DNA of 38,605 nt from a bacterium (lineage in GTDB: Bacteria > Campylobacterota > Campylobacteria > Campylobacterales > Sulfurimonadaceae): the NCBI GenBank assembly GCA_018824305.1, contig JAHJGM010000049.1, positions 1-38,605 on the forward strand, given 5' to 3'. The translations under genes and the position numbers were made by a program. Under the pieces are notes generated by a model. The model was not told the origin of the DNA and did no database searches. It was given only the letters and a program-made list of their open reading frames with translations. Position 1 is the first letter of the stretch, and every line of letters starts with the position of its first letter. This document shows, one piece after another, positions 18,126 through 26,095 of this stretch.

Positions 18126-19679
18126 TTAATCCAAAAATAGGATCTCTTTATTGACCGTATTTATGAGCTTTTCTCCGACATGTATGGAGATGATCCCGTG
18201 TTTCATCGATTCTTGTATGGAGTCTTTTTGTTTTAAAAGCAATCTTTTCAGAGAAGTCTTAAATTCATAATCTTTTACATTGGCTTCTTTTGCTAATTGT
18301 TCGATGATATCTTTGGCTTTTTCCATATCTTTGGTGGTATATTCTGAAAGCAGATTATACACATGAGTTGAGATCAAAGCGTCTTTATACATCCCCTCAA
18401 GCTCTTGAAAAGCTCCGTTTATTGCGATGAGTTTTCCTTTTTCAAGTTCATAGGATTCAAGATTTTTATCTCTTCCGCCAATTTTTAATATTTTTAGAAG
18501 GTTGCCTATAGATAACCCTTGTACTATCAAAGAGAATCCGACCACACCAAATGTCATAATCAAGATAATATCTCTAAATTCATAATCTTTTGGAATCGCC
18601 AAAGCCAGTGCCATAGCAAGTGCACCTCTGACTCCGCCCCAGATAAATACCGCCTGCCATTTAAACTCGATTTTTTTGTCGATTCGATTAATGATCTGGG
18701 TTAAAAATAGTATGGAAATTACTCTGCCGACTAAAACGGAGATGATAGCTATGATGATATAATGAAAATTTGTAAAAATGTTGACGATCCCGACTTCAAG
18801 TCCGATGATAAAAAAGACTACGGAGTTGATGATAAAGGCGATATAATCCCAAAAATCTTTTACCGATACTCTCGTAGTAGGACTCATACCTATTTTTGTC
18901 CCATAAGTTCCAACCATCAGACCTGCTGCAATAACAGAGATGACCCCGGATACTTCAAAGTATTCAGCAACAATGTATGAAAGATAGGTAAGAATAGTAG
19001 TCAGCGTGATCTCTATTAGATGATCGTCTATTAAGGCGGTGATCCTTGAAAAAGTAAGTCCAAGAATCGTTCCGATGAGCGCTCCGCCAAAAGCCACGGC
19101 AACGAACTCTTTTACTCCATAGACTAAGTTAAAGTGGCTATGTGAAATGACCGCAGATAAAATTATGCCGTACACGACGACAGAGACACCGTCGTTTAGT
19201 AAGCTCTCCCCTTCGATTATGGATGATAACCTTTTGGGAACGCCTAGCTGTTTAAATATGGCAAGAACTGAAATCGGGTCGGTAGAGGAGATGACGGCTG
19301 CAAATAACAAACAGGCGATCAGCGGCATAGCTATTTCAAGTCCAAATAGCGCAAATGTCTCATGAAGCAGGAATCCTGTGACAAAAACAGCCACTATGAC
19401 GCCAAAAATTGCATAAACCAATATGGGTTTGATATTTTCTCTCAGTTCCAAGGTATTTAGATTAAAAGCAGCTTCAAATAGCAGCGGGGGAAGAAGAACA
19501 TGAAAGATGAGTTCAGGCGTTAAATGAATATCCGGAAATATATCAAAAAAGCTTAATATGATCCCTGCAAATATCAATGCGATCGTGTATGGCAGTTGGC
19601 TGAAATATCTAACACCCATAGCAACGGATACAATAGCCATAAACAGCAGAATAATCTCGATTTCAATTGAAAAATGCAT
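18126..19679 (-). CDS. NhaP/CPA1-family Na+(K+)/H+ antiporter
   Basis: A 517-residue membrane protein with about 12-13 hydrophobic segments over residues 1-395, the VISSTDPISVLAIFKQLGVPKRLSSIIEGESLLNDGVSV signature of CPA1 antiporters (with the ND pair in the ion-binding helix), the FIWGGVRGALAMALALAIP segment near helix 10-11, and a 110-residue charged cytosolic tail (KDKEGKLIAINGAFQELEGMYKDALIST... to IQESMKHGIISIHVGEKLI) that is probably regulatory. It exchanges sodium or potassium for protons across the inner membrane, with roles in pH and salt homeostasis. ATG at 19679 is preceded by a reverse-strand purine-rich AGAGGAAG. It lies between the two HD-GYP genes and is convergent with copy A (27 bases between stops). 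Confidence 0.9.
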   Translation of the reverse strand: MHFSIEIEIILLFMAIVSVAMGVRYFSQLPYTIALIFAGIILSFFDIFPDIHLTPELIFHVLLPPLLFEAAFNLNTLELRENIKPILVYAIFGVIVAVFVTGFLLHETFALFGLEIAMPLIACLLFAAVISSTDPISVLAIFKQLGVPKRLSSIIEGESLLNDGVSVVVYGIILSAVISHSHFNLVYGVKEFVAVAFGGALIGTILGLTFSRITALIDDHLIEITLTTILTYLSYIVAEYFEVSGVISVIAAGLMVGTYGTKIGMSPTTRVSVKDFWDYIAFIINSVVFFIIGLEVGIVNIFTNFHYIIIAIISVLVGRVISILFLTQIINRIDKKIEFKWQAVFIWGGVRGALAMALALAIPKDYEFRDIILIMTFGVVGFSLIVQGLSIGNLLKILKIGGRDKNLESYELEKGKLIAINGAFQELEGMYKDALISTHVYNLLSEYTTKDMEKAKDIIEQLAKEANVKDYEFKTSLKRLLLKQKDSIQESMKHGIISIHVGEKLINTVNKEILFLD

Positions 19680-19754
19680 CGCAATCTTCCTCTCACTTTG
19701 GTTGATAATTGTAGCATATAATTCAATGTATCAACGCAATTTATAAACGGTTTT

Positions 19755-20738
19755 TTATGTAATTGAGAGTAAACCTTTTTTGAGATACTGATTGTTAAAT
19801 TTATTCTTCATCGATACATCCTGCATCATTATTTTTAATGCTTCAAAAGTCCCATAGCCTTTTCTATGCGGTCTGTCAGTGGTCAATGCGTCAAAAACAT
19901 CGCAAATAGCTAAGACAGAGCCAAATTCACAGATATCGTCTTTTCGTAAGTTATTTGGATAACCGCTTCCGTCATATCTTTCTTGGTGGTGTTTTATAGC
20001 ATCATGAATCATTGTGTCAGTGATATTATTGTTTTCAAGAATCAATATACAATGTTCAACACGTTTATATATTAGTTCTAACTCTTTATCGGTGAGTTCA
20101 CTGTTTTTTTCGATAATGGAACCAATGTTTTTCTTGCCAAGATCATGCAACAGTGCAGATCGTCCAAGTTGAAAAAGCTGTTGGTCATCATAATGAAGGA
20201 TGCTTCCAAGATGAAGCGCATATATCGTCACGTTCAATGAATGTATATAAAGCTTATGATCATTATAGATCTTTGGCATGATGATCTTTAAATAATTTTT
20301 ATTATTTTGAATTAAAAAAATTATAGATTCGACAACACTGTCGATACATCCCAGATCGATTTTATTATCCTGATTATTTAAAAAATCCGTAAAAATTTTA
20401 TGATTTGTCGTATAAAGCAGATCAAGAGTTTTTAAAAAATCGTTTTTATCCTTTTTTATACGCGTCAGCAATGTTTTACATTTGACATTTTTGGTATTGT
20501 CGACAAGCGCATGTATATCAGTCGGTTCAAGATTTACTATAAAGAGTTCTTTGTGTCTTTGCAGGGTGGCAAATAGTTTTTCCGTAAGTATACTGCCGGC
20601 TTCGATTATGATAATAAATTTCTCGGATCGTTTGATATAGATGTCATTAATGACGACATCACCTATTTTTAAGTTGCTTGCATCAAATAAACAGAATGAT
20701 TCTTCGGTAAAATCTTGAGTTATTTCAATAAGTTTCAT
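19755..20738 (-). CDS. HD-GYP domain protein, copy B (degenerate)
   Basis: A 327-residue paralogue of copy A (17133-18098), similar along its whole length: N-terminal beta-rich domain, then HD-GYP with His166, HD at 198-199 in LLHDLGKK, and DGSGYP at 256-261. Compared with copy A, two expected metal-site residues differ: the His of the K-H segment is Arg226 (YKRVE), and in the HHE motif the second His is Gln252 (HHQE, shifted by one against QHHE of copy A). It may therefore be a c-di-GMP-binding or weakly active protein rather than a full hydrolase; this rests on my by-eye alignment. It does keep HDxGK, which copy A lacks. The gene reads in the same direction as the NhaP gene downstream, with 75 bases between. 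Confidence 0.85.
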   Translation of the reverse strand: MKLIEITQDFTEESFCLFDASNLKIGDVVINDIYIKRSEKFIIIIEAGSILTEKLFATLQRHKELFIVNLEPTDIHALVDNTKNVKCKTLLTRIKKDKNDFLKTLDLLYTTNHKIFTDFLNNQDNKIDLGCIDSVVESIIFLIQNNKNYLKIIMPKIYNDHKLYIHSLNVTIYALHLGSILHYDDQQLFQLGRSALLHDLGKKNIGSIIEKNSELTDKELELIYKRVEHCILILENNNITDTMIHDAIKHHQERYDGSGYPNNLRKDDICEFGSVLAICDVFDALTTDRPHRKGYGTFEALKIMMQDVSMKNKFNNQYLKKGLLSIT

Positions 20739-20897
20739 TTTGGAGTATCTTGAAATAGAAAATAATTTAATTTTTTTGTGAATATTTGCATTGAAAAATT
20801 CTTATCCCTGAATAAATGTTTTATTATATTTTTTTATGATTATATCATACCAAAATGAATGTAAACATAGTGCGCGATGAAATTTTTTATTTTGTGA

Positions 20898-20903
20898 TAG
20901 AAT
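20898..20903 (+). promoter_or_regulatory. -10 box of the small coiled-coil operon
   Basis: TAGAAT in the context TGTGATAGAATTACAG, an extended -10 (TGTGATAGAAT), about 50 bases before the ATG at 20953. The rest of the 214-base region upstream is AT-rich without visible genes. Confidence 0.45.
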
Positions 20904-20952
20904 TACAGAGTAAAACGGATATTATCCGAAAAAATTATTGTTAGGCTTGTTT

Positions 20953-21180
20953 ATGGAAAAGATATCGATGTTAGACACATTGAGTGCGAAAGTTTCTGAG
21001 ATTATTCATCAGTATCACAACTTAAAAGGTGAAAATGAGATGTTGCGAAATGAATTGGTGACATTAAAGGCTGAACGTGAAATAAAAGATCAAGAGATCG
21101 AGAGATTGGTTCAGGAAAATTCTACAAAAGACAAAGAGATCGAAGAGATAGTCAATAAGATCGAAAGCATATTAAGTTAG
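20953..21180 (+). CDS. small coiled-coil protein, ZapB-like
   Basis: A 75-residue protein that is one continuous helix with heptad spacing (ISMLDTLSAKVSEIIHQYHNL..., ENEMLRNELVTLKAE, IERLVQENSTKDKEIEEIVNKI). Length, coil pattern and pairing with a ZapA-like gene fit the ZapB type of division-associated coiled coil, but low-complexity coiled coils can be assigned only by context. ATG at 20953 has AGG at 20943-20945; an upstream TTG at 20938 would add MLGLF and has no better site. The stop lies five bases before the next start, so the two genes form an operon. Confidence 0.7.
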   Translation: MEKISMLDTLSAKVSEIIHQYHNLKGENEMLRNELVTLKAEREIKDQEIERLVQENSTKDKEIEEIVNKIESILS

Positions 21181-21185
21181 TAATC

Positions 21186-21401
21186 ATGAGCAAAAAAATA
21201 TCTTTAACTATAGGCGGCAAACGATTCGATTTAAATATCGATGATAAGTTCGCATTATTCTTACATCAGCAGATGGCACTGGATTTAAATGTTGACGGCA
21301 ACAATGAAGTAAAAAAAATCCTAGAAGCTTATGTAAGAAAAACATATGAGCTGTATACAAAAGAACAAAAAATAGAAGAGATTTTAAAAAAATTTGACTA
21401 A
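21186..21401 (+). CDS. ZapA-like small protein
   Basis: A 71-residue protein. The N-terminus SKKISLTIGGKRFDLNIDDKFALFLHQQ has the beta-hairpin pattern of ZapA (I-x-V/L-x-I-x-G-x-x-Y/F-x-L), followed by one helix that continues into a short charged coil (AYVRKTYELYTKEQKIEEILKKF). In ZapA proteins this domain binds FtsZ and promotes Z-ring bundling at the division site. The helix here is shorter than in E. coli ZapA (about 109 residues), a usual feature of the Campylobacterota versions as far as I recall. Translation may be coupled to the upstream coiled-coil gene, since no strong Shine-Dalgarno is visible. The assignment is by fold pattern and gene pairing, not a diagnostic motif. Confidence 0.65.
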   Translation: MSKKISLTIGGKRFDLNIDDKFALFLHQQMALDLNVDGNNEVKKILEAYVRKTYELYTKEQKIEEILKKFD

Positions 21402-21427
21402 TTTATCTTATTGTAAGCTTTTTTATA

Positions 21428-21433
21428 TATAAT
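21428..21433 (+). promoter_or_regulatory. -10 box of tRNA-Arg
   Basis: TATAAT in the context ATATATAATTTCG, 21 bases before the mature 5' end of the tRNA. The same ATATAATTTCG string stands before the tRNA at the window end. Confidence 0.6.
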
Positions 21434-21454
21434 TTCGTTCTCTTTAATATATGT

Positions 21455-21531
21455 GCGTCCATAGCTCAGCTGGATAGAGCACCGGTTTGCGGTACCGGCG
21501 GTCAGAGGTTCGAATCCTCTTGGGCGTACCA
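21455..21531 (+). tRNA. tRNA-Arg, anticodon GCG
   Basis: 77 bases with a complete cloverleaf: acceptor GCGTCCA/TGGGCGT, D arm AGCTCAGCTGGATAGAGC, anticodon stem CCGGT/ACCGG with loop TTGCGGT (anticodon GCG at 21489-21491), T arm AGAGG-TTCGAAT-CCTCT, discriminator A and an encoded CCA. The sequence is close to bacterial tRNA-Arg, and reads CGC by Watson-Crick pairing and CGU by wobble. Acceptor pairs 1-72 (G-U) and 4-69 (U-G) are wobble pairs. Anticodon GCG, rather than the ACG (inosine) tRNA of most bacteria, means this decoding branch need not use TadA. Confidence 0.93.
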
Positions 21532-21748
21532 TCCTTCTATAAAACATCCTAAAAAATGATAATTTTCAAAAAATCACGATAAATAAAAAACCTCTTTACC
21601 TCTTATGTTTTACCTGTAATAATGTTTGAATCCGGCTCGAAAAAAGATTATTCGTGCACTTTATGCTAATATATAGTTATAAAAAGTTTACGAATCATTG
21701 CTTTCTCTATACTTTTTAGATATTTAAATAATTTATTGTGAGAAAAAT

Positions 21749-22243
21749 ATGAATTTAAGAAAGACGTTACTAAGCTTGATCTTCATTTTATCATTTATCT
21801 TAGTAGCTTTGATACTCGTTAAGTTCGCCTTGGAATCCGATTTTGCAAAATTAAATAGCAAAAATTTTCATGGCAATGACAGCGGGTATAAGATGAAAAC
21901 AAAATACTATAAAGAGCTTTATTATGCAACCGGCTTCAAAAGAAGCACAAAGAATAACAATATAGTCTCTTTGGGCTATTTTAATATAAACATCAATGAT
22001 AATATGCGACATAATAAGCTTATTATAGAGGTCGCTATTGAAACGGGAGAAGATACTATCGATACCATTATGGACAGACAATCCGTAATAAGAAACGATG
22101 TCATCGATAGTGTTTTGAATATAAAATCTTCAGGTGGCATCACTCAAGAAAATGTATCAAGAGAGATTAAAAAGAAACTCAATAAAAGACTTAATGCGAA
22201 TGTAGTGAAAAATGTCTATTTTGAGAAGTTTATTGTTCAATAA
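21749..22243 (+). CDS. FliL-family protein, paralogue-like
   Basis: A 164-residue single-pass inner-membrane protein: helix at residues 7-27 (LLSLIFILSFILVALILVKFAL), a linker, then a periplasmic domain with VSLGYFNININDNMRHNKLIIEVAIET and an end of ...KRLNANVVKNVYFEKFIVQ. This last string (V-K-D/N-V-Y-F-x-x-F-x-I/V-Q) is the conserved C-terminus of FliL, the stator-associated flagellar protein that wraps MotB and increases torque. It stands apart from other flagellar genes here (tRNA upstream, convergent unknown gene downstream), so it is likely a second FliL-type protein rather than the fliL of a flagellar operon. A TATACT at 21708-21713 could be its -10 box. Confidence 0.82.
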   Translation: MNLRKTLLSLIFILSFILVALILVKFALESDFAKLNSKNFHGNDSGYKMKTKYYKELYYATGFKRSTKNNNIVSLGYFNININDNMRHNKLIIEVAIETGEDTIDTIMDRQSVIRNDVIDSVLNIKSSGGITQENVSREIKKKLNKRLNANVVKNVYFEKFIVQ

Positions 22244-22266
22244 TAAAGTATCAAAGAGTATTGAAG

Positions 22267-22620
22267 CTATTCTTTCCTAATAGAATTTTTGTATTCATCA
22301 CTAAGTTCTAGATTATCACAAGGTTTTACAAGACCATAGAGTTCCATCTCTGCTCCGCCTACATGACAAAGCGTCTTTCCCGTTTCATCTAAAAACACAA
22401 ATAGTTCACTATGATGATCTGCTTTTTTGATATGCGGCGAATAGACTACATAAGCTGCATCATTTAAAAAACATATACTTTCGCACTCTTTTTGATATTT
22501 TTCACAATTTTTATCTACACGGCGAATAGCTAAAAAATCTGTCTGCAACGCTTCTTTCAATACTTGTGCTAAATTTGGCAACTCTTTTTCAATATTTGTA
22601 TATTTGTCTATTTTTTTCAT
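22267..22620 (-). CDS. small hypothetical protein, Cys-containing
   Basis: A 117-residue soluble protein without signal peptide. I do not recognise it. Five cysteines are present, of which three are closely spaced near residues 39-50 (CEKYQKECESIC), and two more (LCHVGG, KPCDNLE) in the C-terminal half; the pattern C-x6-C-x3-C is not a standard metal motif. The middle (ICFLNDAAYVVYSPHIKKADHHSELFVFLDETGKTLCHVGG) looks like alternating beta strands. ATG at 22620 follows AGGA on the reverse strand at about nine bases. It is convergent with the FliL-like gene (23 bases between stops) and lies downstream of the CBS-GGDEF-EAL gene in the same direction, separated by 79 bases. Confidence 0.7.
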   Translation of the reverse strand: MKKIDKYTNIEKELPNLAQVLKEALQTDFLAIRRVDKNCEKYQKECESICFLNDAAYVVYSPHIKKADHHSELFVFLDETGKTLCHVGGAEMELYGLVKPCDNLELSDEYKNSIRKE

Positions 22621-22699
22621 ATTAGTTCCTTTTTATGCCATTTTATCTCGTTTAGAGATAATAGTGTAATAGATATGATAAATCTCTTAGTCTTTATTA

Positions 22700-25225
22700 T
22701 TAATATAAGTTGTTAACGGAGTCGTACTCAGCTTTTAATAATTTTTCAAATTGAGCTGCCGGCAAAGGGACACTTTTATAATAGCCTTGATAGATATTGC
22801 AACCCTTTTCTTTTAAAAACTCGATCTGTTCGATATACTCAGTTCCTTCTGCCAGTACCTTGTAGCCCAAGGCTTTAGCCATCTCTATAATAGCTACGAT
22901 AATCGCTTGGCTGTCATCCTGATATAAAATATCATCCACAAAGCTTTTATCTATTTTAAGAACATCGATAGGAAACAGTTTCAGATATGAAAGTGAAGAA
23001 TAACCGGTACCAAAATCATCTATCGCCAGCTGAATCCCTTTGTCCTTGAGAATATTTAACATCTCTATGATCTCTGCTTCTCTGTTGATAATCGCACTTT
23101 CCGTTAACTCAAGCTCAAGATTTTCATATTTGAATCCGCTGTTTTGTATAGCATCGTCAACTAATTTCGGAATATTCTGATATTTTAATTGATGGGAAGA
23201 TACATTCACGGCTAAAGTTAGGTCATACCCTAAATCAAGCCATCTTTTACCGTCTTTACATGTTTGATTTAAGACCCATTCACCGATAGCCGCAATAAGT
23301 CCTGTTTCTTCTGCAATAGGAATGAAGAGAGTAGGTAAAATGAGACCTTCTGTCGGGCATATCCATCTGAGGAGTGCTTCGGCACCGATGATCTTATCTG
23401 TCTGCATATCAACTTGAGGCTGATAATAAACTTCCAGTTCACAGTTATGTAGAGCTTTATGCAGTCTGTTTTCATAGTCTAAATATTTGAGTGCATCTTG
23501 AGTCATATTGTCATTATAATATCTATATTTGCCACGACCCTCATTTTTTGCTTTATACAATGCGCTATCGGCATATTGTATGATAGTTTCTACAGAATCG
23601 GCATCTTTTGGTGAGACGGCGATACCTGCACTTGTGCCTATATGTATCTCCAAACCATTTAAAATATATGGTTTAGAGATGATCTCAATCATTTTTTTTG
23701 CTGTGTGCGCGGCATCTTCTATATTAGTCATATTATCCAAAAGAAGTGCGAATTCATCTCCTCCCATTCTTGCAATAAGATCTTCCGTACTTAATGTTGT
23801 TGAGAGTCTGTTTGCAACAGCAACTAGGAGTTCATCACCGACTGTATGTCCATAGCTGTCGTTTATATTTTTGAATTTGTCCAGATCAAATATGATCAAA
23901 GCTATATACGAGTCATTGCTTTTAGCATTTGTAATAGCTTTTTTTAGATGGTATTTTAGTAAAGAGCGGTTTGGTATTTCCGTTAAAAAATCATAATTAG
24001 CCAGCTTTTTAAGCTCTTTTTCTTTTTCTCTTTGTTCAGTTATATCGTGTGCAATATATAATGTTCCGATAATGATATTGTCATTGGACAACATAGGAGT
24101 CTGGCGGATTTTGTATAATCCGCTGTGAGAACCATCTGCAAAAACAAGATATTCTTCACTTTCCATTGTTTTTTTATCATAGTCGTGAAGATATACAGGC
24201 AGTTTTTTATCGACGAAATCATAGTCGGCTTTACCGATAATATTTTCTTTTTCGATACCGAAGTAGTTTTCAAACAACCTGTTACATGTAAGATACTTTC
24301 CATCCAGATCTTTTATCCAGATGAGGTCAGGGATGGTATTGATGATATTGTTAAGAAAAGCAGTCTGTGTATTGAGTGCAGTTTGACTCTTTTGCAATTC
24401 TATAAGTGTGAGGTTCTTCATCTCGATCGTATTGATAAGATGCTTGAAATATGAGCCATAGAGTGCTTCAAGCAGATCATGACGAGAAATAATACCAATG
24501 AGCTCATCTTTGTCATCGACTATGATGAGTTGATGTACGCCCGCACTCTCCATAAGGACAATAGCTTCTCTAATAGAAGAGGATTTATTTAAAAAATGAA
24601 ATCTTTGCGTTTGAAGTGTGCTGATCGATCTGGATGAGAGTTCATTCAGAGAGACTTCTGTGAGACAACGGCTTATATCTCTTTGGGTGATAAGAGCCTT
24701 TGGTTTGTTGTCTTCCGTGATGATCGCGAAATTAAAATTCCGCTCTTCCATGATTTTGGCGACATCTTTGATAAGTGCCGTTGCCTCTACCGTCAAGGGG
24801 ACACTTATGCTGATGTCCGAAACACTTTTAAAGAGATTTATTTGTTTAAAAGTCGCATTTCTCAAAAAATCGCCTTGAGTCACAACACCTAGATACGATC
24901 CCTGTTTATCCACGACAACTAGATGGTTGAAACCCTCTTTATCCATCTCTATGTAAGCATCATTGATATTTATATCATCTCTGATTGTAAAAATCTTCTT
25001 TGTCATAACATCGGATATTTTATTTGAAGTATTTATAAAATTTGAAGCTATTTTCAAACTGTCATGTTCTGTGAAGATACCGATAGGTTTGTTGTCATTG
25101 TCGACAATAACAACAGAACTGATCTGGTTCTCTGTCATTAAAGTGAGTGCATCATAAATAGAATCATCACTTTTTAACGGGAAGGCTTTTTTTGACACGA
25201 TAGAACTTAGTTGAACATTCTGCAT
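22700..25225 (-). CDS. four CBS domains-PAS-GGDEF-EAL c-di-GMP enzyme
   Basis: An 841-residue cytoplasmic protein. Residues 1-125 and 130-260 are two Bateman modules (four CBS repeats with G-I-F-T-E-H-D, G-V-V-T-Q-G-D and G-I-I-S-R-H-D ends), a PAS domain follows at about 287-400, then GGDEF (IARMGGDEF, signature 488-492) and EAL (AEALLRW, 616-618; NVSSHQLK, ELTESAI, DDFGTGYSSL, LKIDKSFV, AEGTE, QGYYKSVP). All catalytic signatures look intact; no RxxD inhibitory site precedes GGDEF (STED there). CBS modules normally bind adenine nucleotides or S-adenosylmethionine, so activity may be set by energy charge, and PAS may add a redox or ligand signal. Both synthesis and hydrolysis of c-di-GMP are possible. 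Confidence 0.92.
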   Translation of the reverse strand: MQNVQLSSIVSKKAFPLKSDDSIYDALTLMTENQISSVVIVDNDNKPIGIFTEHDSLKIASNFINTSNKISDVMTKKIFTIRDDININDAYIEMDKEGFNHLVVVDKQGSYLGVVTQGDFLRNATFKQINLFKSVSDISISVPLTVEATALIKDVAKIMEERNFNFAIITEDNKPKALITQRDISRCLTEVSLNELSSRSISTLQTQRFHFLNKSSSIREAIVLMESAGVHQLIIVDDKDELIGIISRHDLLEALYGSYFKHLINTIEMKNLTLIELQKSQTALNTQTAFLNNIINTIPDLIWIKDLDGKYLTCNRLFENYFGIEKENIIGKADYDFVDKKLPVYLHDYDKKTMESEEYLVFADGSHSGLYKIRQTPMLSNDNIIIGTLYIAHDITEQREKEKELKKLANYDFLTEIPNRSLLKYHLKKAITNAKSNDSYIALIIFDLDKFKNINDSYGHTVGDELLVAVANRLSTTLSTEDLIARMGGDEFALLLDNMTNIEDAAHTAKKMIEIISKPYILNGLEIHIGTSAGIAVSPKDADSVETIIQYADSALYKAKNEGRGKYRYYNDNMTQDALKYLDYENRLHKALHNCELEVYYQPQVDMQTDKIIGAEALLRWICPTEGLILPTLFIPIAEETGLIAAIGEWVLNQTCKDGKRWLDLGYDLTLAVNVSSHQLKYQNIPKLVDDAIQNSGFKYENLELELTESAIINREAEIIEMLNILKDKGIQLAIDDFGTGYSSLSYLKLFPIDVLKIDKSFVDDILYQDDSQAIIVAIIEMAKALGYKVLAEGTEYIEQIEFLKEKGCNIYQGYYKSVPLPAAQFEKLLKAEYDSVNNLY
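24282..24291. repeat. TTACATGTAA palindrome, copy 3
   Basis: Exact copy inside the CBS-PAS-GGDEF-EAL gene (PAS region, reverse-strand frame CTT ACA TGT AAC). Confidence 0.9.
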
Positions 25226-25306
25226 GATTATCCATAATAATTATAAAAGTGATATATATTTTTTATGTTATGGTAACAGAATCCAAGCTAAAATCATCTT
25301 AAAGAG

Positions 25307-26095
25307 CTATGCATAAAAACAGGAGCTTAGATATCCGACGACTCTGTCTTTGTCTCCGCTTGCGTCCGCACTTGTTCTATAATCCAATATATTTACATGT
25401 AAGCCTGCTTTTTTAGCACTGATTATCATCGCTTCTACACCAATGATCCCGCATGCCTCACATCCTTCATGGATCCCACGGAGGTCAAGATTTTTTACAG
25501 CGTCAATACAAATATTGTCTAGTTGATTTGCCGTTTTTTGATCATAAAAATGACTTAGATCCGTGCTGATGATGATTCCTGTATCATCTTTACTTAGCAG
25601 ATAGTCGATGATTTCGGATATCTGCTTTGGATCAGCCATACCGTAAACAATCTCCAAAATAGACACATTATCTAGATAGTGTTTGATAAAAGGAAACTGG
25701 ACTTCCGTACTGTGTTCATGATGTGCATCGGCAAAACAACTAAGATTAAATTCTTGTTTGAGATCATCAAGTAGTTCCGTAGAGCTGTTAAGCTCTCCCA
25801 GCGGTGTCTTGTATGTTTCAAACTCACAGAGACTGGCTCCGTGAAATGAGACTCTGTGGGAAGGACCTATGACAACAAACTTTTTCAAACCGCTGTTTTT
25901 TAAAACTCTGTATGCGACATTGGCAGTAAATCCGGAGTAGATATAGCCTGCATGAGGGACTATGACGGCTTTTGCTTTGATATCCGGCAGAGTAAGGTTT
26001 TTATCATAGAGGTTCGTAAACTGATTAAAATATCTTTTTATTTCATCGGGATCATTTGGATAAAATGCTCCGGCTACACTCATCTCTCTTTTCAT
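25307..26095 (-). CDS. amrB: AmmeMemoRadiSam system protein B (Memo family)
   Basis: A 262-residue protein of the Memo family, related in fold to non-heme iron dioxygenases (LigB). Candidate metal ligands are in VPHAGYIYSG (near residue 45), GPSHR, EHSTEVQFP and STDLSHF. The start ATG at 26095 overlaps the stop of the radical SAM gene as ATGA, with GGGAG ahead; an ATG six bases earlier (26101) is less likely because its distance to GGGAG is nearly zero. It is the last of three tightly packed genes (AMMECR1-like, radical SAM, Memo) that are known to occur together across bacteria and archaea as 'AmmeMemoRadiSam'; their reaction is not established to my knowledge. Confidence 0.88.
   Translation of the reverse strand: MKREMSVAGAFYPNDPDEIKRYFNQFTNLYDKNLTLPDIKAKAVIVPHAGYIYSGFTANVAYRVLKNSGLKKFVVIGPSHRVSFHGASLCEFETYKTPLGELNSSTELLDDLKQEFNLSCFADAHHEHSTEVQFPFIKHYLDNVSILEIVYGMADPKQISEIIDYLLSKDDTGIIISTDLSHFYDQKTANQLDNICIDAVKNLDLRGIHEGCEACGIIGVEAMIISAKKAGLHVNILDYRTSADASGDKDRVVGYLSSCFYA
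25393..25402. repeat. TTACATGTAA palindrome, copy 4
   Basis: Exact copy inside the Memo gene, in reverse-strand frame TTA CAT GTA (Leu-His-Val), a different frame from the other coding copies. Confidence 0.9.
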
